A stretch of DNA of 64,000 nt from Narthecium ossifragum (taxonomy: Eukaryota > Streptophyta > Magnoliopsida > Dioscoreales > Nartheciaceae), in NCBI GenBank assembly GCA_963920575.1, contig OY986971.1:18776492-18840491 (forward strand), given 5' to 3'. The notes below the pieces were generated by a model, which searched no databases, was not told the origin of the DNA, and was given only the letters and a program-made list of their open reading frames with translations. Both the position numbers and the translations under genes were made by a program. Below are positions 56,739 through 64,000 of the stretch, in pieces (the stretch's first letter is position 1; each line of letters begins with the position of its first letter).

Positions 56739-57183
56739 ATGGGAGGCGGAGAGGAGATGACACATACCCTCGTGGAGATGGAAGCGGTCTCCGAGCGAGC
56801 GAGGAGCGGGGAGAGAGGCACATGTGAGAGGGAGGCCCACCCGGATCGTCGCCGGGCAACGAAGCTGATCCACCACCCTCGGAGACAGCCGCAACTGGGA
56901 GGAGGTGAACGGGGTGACGAGAAGGAACCCTAGCCTTCAAGTGGGAGAAGTAATGGATGTGTATGGGTGGGTGGTTGGCATTTAATTTGAGTACAACCAC
57001 TTCAGTAGGCCAACTCTCTCCGTTTTTTGGCTGGAGTAAAAACATTGATGTAGGCTATTTTAATCCAACGAGTCCCAACACTCCATCGGCTCCCTGGCCG
57101 AACCAAACGCCCATAAGTGAAGGGAGTACTGCCAGTTGCCCCACTCTGCCCCTACTTTTCTCCAACCAAACACGCCCTTAGTA
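56739..57183. mobile_element. Fragment with a GGGCGTGTTTGGTTGGAG terminus
   Basis: The right border reads in reverse AAGGGCGTGTTTGGTTGGAG, a common MITE-type terminus in plants. The left terminus is not found, as the segment joins the broken LTR at 56738. GC-rich, with no gene recognised. Confidence 0.4.
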
Positions 57184-60100
57184 GATATAGAAACATGTCT
57201 CCACTCAAGGGTTTGGTTAGAATATTCATAATTTGATACTCGGTGCTAATAAATTCAAGTGCAATATCTCCTTTTTGTGTGTGATCATGAAGGAAATGGT
57301 GTCGAATTTCTATATGCTTTGTTCTAGAATGTAGGATGGGATTCTTGGATAGGCTTATAGTACTAGTGTTGTCATATCTAATGGGAATTTTACCTACATG
57401 TATGTTGTAATCTACAAATTGCATTTTCATCCAAAGTAATTGTGCACAACAACTACCCACTGCGATGTATTCTGCTTCGACGGTGGATAAAGCAACTGAA
57501 TTTTGCTTTTTGGAGAACGAACAAACAAGTACATGACCAAGAAAGTGACATGTACCACTTGTGCTTTTCCTATCAAGCTTACATCCGGTAAACTTCACAT
57601 CTGAGTAGTCAATTAGATCAAAAGATGATTCTCTAGGGTACCATAAACCATAGTTTTTGGTTCCCGAAAGATATCTAAAACTCCTCTTGACCGCACCCAA
57701 ATGCGATTCCTTAGGACATGATTGATGTCTAGCACAAAAACAAATGCTAAACATGATGTCCAGTCTACTAGTAGTCAAATAGAGTAAAGAACCAATGATC
57801 CCTCTATAAAGTGTTTGATCAACCGGTTTCCCACTTTCATCCTTGTCCAATTTAATCGTACTACTCATAGGAGTCGCTAAAGGTTTTGGTCGAATCATAT
57901 CATACTTCTTGAGTAAATCTCTAATGTATTTGGCTTAACATATAAAAATTTCTCCTCGAGTTTGCATAATTTGTAATCCAAGAAAATAATTCAACTCTCC
58001 CATCAATCTCATCTCAAACGCACTTTGCATACATGATGAGTCACAAATTATTCCTAATTAAACCCCTTAAATTACCTTTGTTAGGCCTAGAGTAGGTGTA
58101 TTTGATATCATATTACTTGATTTCAGGTTTAAGTAGGATTTGAGAAGAAATATCAGAAATTCGGCTAAAAATCACAAAATTCTGTAAGAAAACTGCTTCG
58201 TCGACTGTTTCGAAATAAATCACCAGATATTCTACAAACTTCCAAAAATTTTGAAATTCTGAGAGATGAAAGTAGACTTCAAGCGCTACAACTTTCATGT
58301 TGAAGACTTTATGAGATGCTCTATAGATTGACGCCAATTTTGAAGCAAAGTCCGAAATATGAAAGCTGAAATTTGAGAAAGGCTGAAATTAATTGATAAC
58401 GTGGCAGACCCAGTCCGACTGGAGCGATGGATCATATTTGAGTCCGATGGATCACTCCGATGACGTCAACAACCCGGAATTTTGGGAAATTAGAGTTTAA
58501 GTTCAACTATAACTCCTAATTCCGGGATTAAGGGTTTCTATTATATTAAGGGGTGATTCCAGCCGAATTTATCATCTTTTTGACAATCTTTGGAGGAGGA
58601 AGAAGAAGACGGAGAGGATGTGGATGATGACAGCTTCCTACTCCAACCCGATGGCTTTCATCCAAAAGATGAGTTGCTAGTTATTGTACTTAGGATTATT
58701 CATAAAACCCTAGCATAGTTTTCTATCTTCTTTGGTTTGAATCTTGTATTCTTCTCAAGACATGATCCTATGAATTTGCTTTTTATAGTTAATAGAGTTG
58801 AGGGAACAGAGTCCCTTGACGTATTTTCAGTCCTACATGATTTCTGTGATTGATTGTAGAGATTCATAGGATGGTTTTCATGTGATTTATGTTTTGCTAG
58901 TGAGATAGGCTATGCTAAGCTAGGATAGGTTGTGCCAAGGTCATTAGGAGTAGTATAACTTAAAGTAATCGTAGGACCGAAGACAATCTATGCCAAGAAA
59001 GATAGGCTATGCCGTTAGGAACATAAATCTTATTTTAGGGATTCATGTGAGCTTGTAGCCATATGATCCATAATGTTGAGAGAAGAGAACAAGAGGATAA
59101 CTAGAGAAGATTGAAGGCGAAACTAGGGCGGATTGAGTAATTCCTAAGTCACTTATCCATTGATTCAAATTGATCAACCTTTTATTTCTTTTCTTTATTA
59201 GTTTAGATAACTCTATTCTATCTTTCATTCTTTTCCTTAGTTTAGGGTTTTGAGAATAGATTTCAGTTTCCAACGTTTTCCCTGTGGATCGACTCCCGAC
59301 TTCACCGCTATTTCTACCTAGTCATGTAGTGATTGAATAAGGATTATAAATTCATATTTGATTGAGTTTACAACGTTTTAACGACAAAGTTTGTAAGTGA
59401 TCAATACACATGACAAATTCTTCACAAAATTTATCATTTGTAGAACCAAAAATAATATCATCAGCATAAATTTGAACCAAGAGCAAATCTTTTCCTTTTG
59501 ATTTGGTAAATAATGTAGTATCAATTTTTCCTCTACAAAAATTATTATCCACCAAGAATTTGCTAAGCCTTTCATACCAAGCTCTTGGAGCTTGTTTCAA
59601 TCCATACAAGGCTTTAGTGAGTTTGAATACATGATCACTTAATTTGTAGTCCTAAAATCCGGGGGGTTGTTCAACATGGACTTCTTCTTTTAAGAAACCA
59701 TTCAAAAATGCACTTTTAAAATTCATTTGATATAATTTGAAATCTTTGTAATATGCAAAAGCTAGAAGTAGTCTTATTACCTCAAGTCTAGCTACCGGTG
59801 CAAAGGTATCATCAAAATCAATTCCTTCTTGTTGATTGAAGCCTTTTGCAACAAGTCTGCCTTTATTCCTTGTGATTATTCGCGTTCATCCATTTTATTT
59901 CTAAACACACATTTAGTGCCAATGACGGCATGATCACTAGGTCTAGGTACCAAGTTGCAAACTTCATTTCTTTTAAATTGATTTAACTCTTCTTGCATTG
60001 CTAAGATCCAATGATCATCCTCTAGTCCTTCCTCAATCATTTTGGACTCAATTTGAGATAAGAAGGCTAGATTGGCACATAAATTTAATGAAGATCTAGT

Positions 60101-60537
60101 TTGGATTCCTTTTGATGGTTCACCTATGATCAATTCTGTCGAATGTGAAAAGCCATACTTCCAATCTTTTGGCAACTCACAATTGTGAACATTTTGAGTA
60201 ATTTCTAGAGATTCTTCAAATCTATCATTGACTTCATCAATATTATTTTGGGTCTCTTCAATTTCTTCCCCATCATTAACTTTAGTAGGACCTTTAATTG
60301 CATCATCAAAAACAACATGCATCGATTCGTCAACAACCAAGGTCCTTTTATTGAAAACTCTATGACGTTTACTTCTTTCTGAATATCCAAGAAAAATTCC
60401 TTCATCGGATTTAGCATCAAATTTTCCAAGATTATCATTGCCATTATTCAAGATAAAAAAAATGCATCCAAATGCTCTAAAGTAGCTTATATTCAGAATC
60501 CTTCCTTTCCAAAGCTCATATGGGGTTTGATGAGTGT
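57184..60537 (-). pseudogene. SIRE-like Copia pol (RT and RNase H parts), split by a solo LTR
   Basis: On the minus strand: the end of integrase (HQTPYELWKGR, 60530) through GYSERSKRHRVFNKRTLVVD, the RT motifs MYGLKQAPRAWYERL (59600) and the catalytic VQIYADDIIFGST (59470), then, after the solo LTR at 58034-59403, MGELNYFLGLQI and RNase H (STSGTCHFLG, ALSTVEAEYIAVGSC, SRTKHIEIRHHF). Removing the LTR and one ATACA restores reading across EEFVMCMQSAFEM. The 3' end is cut at 57184 and the 5' part at about 60537. Some stops are present. Confidence 0.92.
58034..59403 (+). mobile_element. Athila-like solo LTR with exact target duplication ATACA
   Basis: Starts TGATGAGTCACAAATTATTC, ends GTAAGTGATCA. 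ATACA lies at 58029-58033 and 59404-59408. It sits inside Copia pol. It is related to but diverged from the LTR at 44914, so it represents another subfamily. Confidence 0.93.
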
Positions 60538-60544
60538 ATGAAAG

Positions 60545-61342
60545 TGCACTCTGAATAGTCTTATAACCATCTTAATTGTCAGATTCTTTAACCTTAATCG
60601 ACCTCTTTAGCACTATTTTTATACATATATGTTTCGTCACAAAAATTGGTTGAAAATTGCAGGAAATTGGAATTAAAAGGAGCAAAGAAGCTGAAAATAT
60701 TACATGGTTCAACTTGGAAGATTACACTGGACCTGATCATGAAGAACCAGATAATGTGTCATATATTTTTGGGAAGCTCTTGAAGTCTAGTTTCTGTAGA
60801 ATTTTACAGTTTATGATTCCGAGTTTCCTAGAGAAGTTACGGTATTTTTAGTACCAATGCTACAGTCTGAATGACAAAAAGACAAAATACGCAGGACAAA
60901 TGATTGATCTTCTTCCCCTATAATGATCGATCATTTATTCACCCAGAGATGACAGAGAGCTATGTTTTAAATGATAGATCTTCTCCTTTAAAATGATCGA
61001 TCATCCTTGGGGTGTGACACTTCTATGGGATGAAATGATGGATCATCTTCCCCTATGATGATCGATCATTATACGGCGGCTTAGCAAAATAAATGGCCAA
61101 GATCGAATCCGAGTGGAAATCTTTTGGAGGCTATAAATAGGCAACTTAGAGTTATTCAAAGCGAGCTTTTTGAGGACTTTTTTGGAGCATTTGGAGGAGA
61201 GGAAGCGGCGTTAGGGTTTTGTTTTCTTCGTCTTTCTTTCTTTATTTTTCCTTGAACACTTATGTTATCTTAATGATGAACATGAGTGGCTAGTTTCTTT
61301 TCTAAGGTACCGATGTAGCATAACAGAATCATTCTATGTTAT
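60545..61342 (+). mobile_element. LTR-like fragment with iterated ATGATCGATCAT
   Basis: Contains a TATA box (TATAAATAG, 61132-61140), a GAACATGAGTGGCTAG word similar to the R/U5 part of Athila LTRs, and three ATGATCGATCAT palindromes (about 60930, 60999, 61059). Boundaries are not defined. No coding sequence. Confidence 0.5.
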
Positions 61343-63401
61343 TGTTGACATCGATTTTAGCTAAGGCTAAGTCGACTATATTTGCAGAAGTCCCCTGGCT
61401 GAATCCACACGCACCAAACCCAAATTGGCTCACACACAGTCGAGTCCATCCAAATCTCCAACATATCCCCGGTTTTGACGACATCCTATACAAATCGGAG
61501 GAATAAGGGTATTTTGGTAATCTTACCCATCCAAGGGTATTTTGGGAATTTAGACCAAAATGCATGTCTAAATTTCCCACTATACTCCAAAAATAGCCCT
61601 TACATAGCTTTGATGGCATTCTAAATAAGCTGTGTAAATATAGGAGCGTTTTGGTAATTTTCCGCCACACCTGGGAAATTACAGAAAATTCCCTGAAATA
61701 AATAAGGGAAAAATATGAAAATTCAAATAAACCCAAACAAATACGCGACTTCAAATTCGCCTAAATCTTGGCAAAATATACGCGTACCACATAATGCGCG
61801 CACGTGTCCACGACACACACGGAAATCGCGTCGCCATGTGTCGCGCTTAAATAACCAAACCGAAAGGGTACTTTGGTCATTCGAATTTCAAATTCGAATT
61901 TCAAAACAAAATGTCTACCAATATAAAATCAGCCAAATCAAATATATATCATACCATATGAGAAATCAACATCTTCAATTATGGTTGGATTGTATTCCCA
62001 TACCATATAAAAAAAATCAGCATCTCTAAATATGATGGGATTATATGAGCTATCCTTATATAAAAGGATTAGCATCAATTAGTATCCCTTAATCAGGATT
62101 CTCCATCCATATTAAGAGATCACCTCTCGTGCCTATAAAAGGAGGATGATGGAGGCTGGCTGAGGGGCTGGAAAACTGAAGAAGAGGTTCTGGTGACGTT
62201 CCAACGTTGCGCACCACCGGACGACGTAGATCCAGCCAACACAGCCGGAACCCATCGAGACGCTCGCGTCTCTGGGTCGACGCTGCAAGAGGCTCGTCGA
62301 TCCCGCGGCTCAAGCTCCACTCTCCTGCTCGCCCCGCAGCTTTGACCTCCAGCAAAGTAGCTCTAGCTTGGTTCCTCGCCAGCGACGGAGATCGAGCCAA
62401 GGCTCTCTCTCTCACGGCGTCTTCGAAGGCAACGCTTCCCCTGCTTTCCCCTGTTCCAACCCCGGCTGGCAAAAATAGGAAGAAGGGCTGGCGGAAGGAC
62501 AAAAGTAGCAGAGAAAGAAAGAAGAAGAGAAGGCTTGGACGCGGAGGGAGTAACCCATCGCCGTCGCCGGCCTTGGGCCAGCCCCAGGTCGTCGTCGTCG
62601 TCCAGCCAGAGGAAAGCTCGCCGTCATCCCTGACCCAGTCCAAAGAGCTCGTCGTCCAGCAGGAGGAACTCAAAGAACTCGTCATCTTCCTTCCAATCGG
62701 CTGAACCCAATGAAGCTCGTCGTCCAACCAGAGGAGCCCCCTCGTCGTCGTCCTTGAGCCAGTCAAGAGTGCCGTCGTCATCCTCTGTTCCAGCCGAAAG
62801 GATCCAAAGGAGCTCGCCGCCAGCCCAAGGAAGGAGCCCCGTCGCAGCCCTTTGATCCAGTTAGAGGATCCGACCCCGTCGCCGTCCTCGACTCGCCGTT
62901 AAGCGTGAAGCACACCTCCAGCAAGGTCCACGCCGTGGTCTCTCCTGTTGCCGTCCATCGTCAAAGCTTGGACGCCTCCTCAACTCGACGGCCGTCCGCA
63001 GCCTCAAGCGCAGGGCGTCACGCCTACACCCAACGAGCTATTCCCCTGTTTCCAGCAACCAGCACGATCAAACTTGGTGAACGGTGGGGCTCCATCCCAT
63101 TTGCTCGAGCAAGCTTCGACGAACCAGCTTTGACGCTCGGGCAGCACAAAGCTTCGACGTCACCAGCTCCGACACGCGTACAACATCAACTTCGACGCTC
63201 AGACGACGTCTTCCCTGTTCCAGCTGCTACATCTTCACGGCAACAATTGGACCTTGGACGGCTCTTCCCAAACTCCGGCGGATCGACGTTTTATCCAGGG
63301 GTGTGGTGCCTGCAATTTCCTGATATGAAATTAAAATGTGATTTGCTCGGAAATAAAATAGAAATCTCGTCCCCGCGAGATCGACGTTTTATCCACGAAC
63401 A
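61343..63401 (+). mobile_element. Putative 5' LTR of a further Ty3-type element
   Basis: The proposed start is TGTTGACATCG and the end ATCCACGAACA, just before a primer-binding site. TATA box TATAAAAGGAGG at 62134. The transcribed part is GC-rich with long chance ORFs on both strands (62089-62781, 62905-63447). The start is inferred; the end is better supported by the PBS. Confidence 0.55.
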
Positions 63402-63406
63402 AAATC

Positions 63407-63424
63407 TGGCACGCCCAGTGGGAC
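63407..63424 (+). other. Primer-binding site candidate
   Basis: TGGCACGCCCAGTGGGAC follows the LTR end by five bases. TGGCACGCCCGGTGGGAC is a frequent PBS of plant Ty3 (Tat-type) elements. Confidence 0.6.
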
Positions 63425-63565
63425 CACACCTTACCTCCCATCTCTAGATCCAAAAAAAAAAAAGAAGAAAAGAAAAGAAGATGATGATGAAAAAACAAAT
63501 CATCAAAATAAAAAAATAAAAAAATACATATATACTCTTACATCTTGACAAGTCTAACTTCTTAA

Positions 63566-64000
63566 ATGAAGGATATGGCGCAGGCGACTTTGGAAGCATT
63601 TGTCACGATTGGCTTTGGCGACCTCTCATTTGAGATCCCGATTGGAAGCGACGGCCTCCCAATGCCGACGACGCCATCAAAAGTTTCCTTCACCACTCCA
63701 GGAGCAGCTACCTCCGATGCACAAGCGAAGACTATCGTGGGATCTCATGAGAAGATGGTGACTCGCCAAGACGGGTTCCGGGCTCATCAAAGGAAGCATA
63801 ACGATGAAGCTCCCTTAGTTGGATCTGGCAAAAGCAAGATGGTCGCAAATGGATCTCGTGTTTACTCAGGAGCAACTGAAGACGTCAAACCAAAGATGTT
63901 GGCGCCGTTAAATGGTTCGAGCCACCAAATGAAGTTGAAGATTCCCCAAAATTACCCAGGTGTCTGGGGCTCCTCAGCTGGATCTTGCACCCATCAAGCC
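63566..64000 (+). CDS. Partial ORF after the LTR/PBS, unrecognised product
   Basis: Open from ATG at 63566 to the end of the window (145 codons, no stop). It begins MKDMAQATLEAFVTIGFGDL and contains a Ser/Thr/Pro-rich stretch. Its position 140 bp after the PBS suggests an element-encoded leader protein or gag start. I do not recognise a domain; a captured host fragment is also possible. Confidence 0.5.
   Translation, partial: MKDMAQATLEAFVTIGFGDLSFEIPIGSDGLPMPTTPSKVSFTTPGAATSDAQAKTIVGSHEKMVTRQDGFRAHQRKHNDEAPLVGSGKSKMVANGSRVYSGATEDVKPKMLAPLNGSSHQMKLKIPQNYPGVWGSSAGSCTHQA

Noticed and set aside
62089..62781. 230-codon minus-strand frame and overlapping plus frames
   Set aside because: GC-rich LTR transcribed region with long frames on both strands; nothing resembles a protein family.

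Overview
The window is nuclear DNA from a flowering plant, in a repeat-dense stretch of nested transposable elements. The plant assignment rests on a purine permease gene, a pectinesterase exon, Ty3 (Athila-like and chromovirus-like) and Copia (SIRE-like) polyproteins, Mutator-like elements (MULEs), a Helitron and a CACTA-like end. I cannot name the species. A run of exactly 200 N (16848-17047) is an assembly gap, so the two sides may not be truly adjacent.

Layout. 1-2148: plus-strand Ty3 LTR with a Copia solo LTR inside it (5-bp target duplication CTGTT). 2149-3515: broken Athila-like gag/protease. 3516-4215: LINE-type RNase H remnant on the minus strand. 4262-7468: Copia 3' end and LTR start, split by a hAT-like element that holds a MULE-type MITE with an exact 9-bp target duplication. 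7469 to the gap: a large autonomous-type MULE. 17048-18433: Ty3 pol remnant cut by a Copia LTR. 19979-21147: purine permease, the only clear host gene, with one frameshift. 21329-26556: a series of terminal-inverted-repeat elements. 27850-31021: RNase H, CACTA-like and pectinesterase fragments. 31391-35720: truncated Helitron on the minus strand. 37170-about 43060: minus-strand Ty3 element with gag and protease but no pol, split by a plus-strand solo LTR. 44914-56738: Athila-like element (5' LTR, PBS, gag, protease, RT, RNase H, integrase, truncated 3' LTR) with a Copia solo LTR inside. 57184-60537: minus-strand SIRE-like Copia pol split by an Athila-like solo LTR (target duplication ATACA). 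60545-64000: an LTR-like fragment, then a 5' LTR, PBS and an open reading frame that leaves the window.

The most interesting system is the MULE at 7469 to beyond 16847. It carries a seven-exon plus-strand gene (7949-13136), which I reassembled with every splice phase intact. Its product has a DUF1985-like N-terminal region, a long acidic repeat-bearing linker and a Ulp1/C48 C-terminal domain. A convergent minus-strand MuDR-type transposase (16653-13598) has a PB1-like N terminus, a DNA-binding domain, a DDE core, SWIM and zinc-knuckle motifs. The long introns of both genes and the spacer between them are packed with the palindromic hexamer ACGCGT: I count 26 exact copies in about 2.3 kb, plus many one-base variants, and none in the coding exons. 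This resembles the VANDAL type of organisation, in which an element-encoded VANC protein binds short motifs clustered in the element's own noncoding DNA and counteracts silencing. The function here is inference. Both genes carry premature stops that single C-to-T or G-to-A changes could produce, so this copy looks recently silenced.

A second pattern runs across families. The Copia, Athila-like and chromovirus-like LTRs, and an LTR-like fragment near 61 kb, all contain iterated TCGATC/GATCGATC-type palindromes although they are otherwise unrelated.
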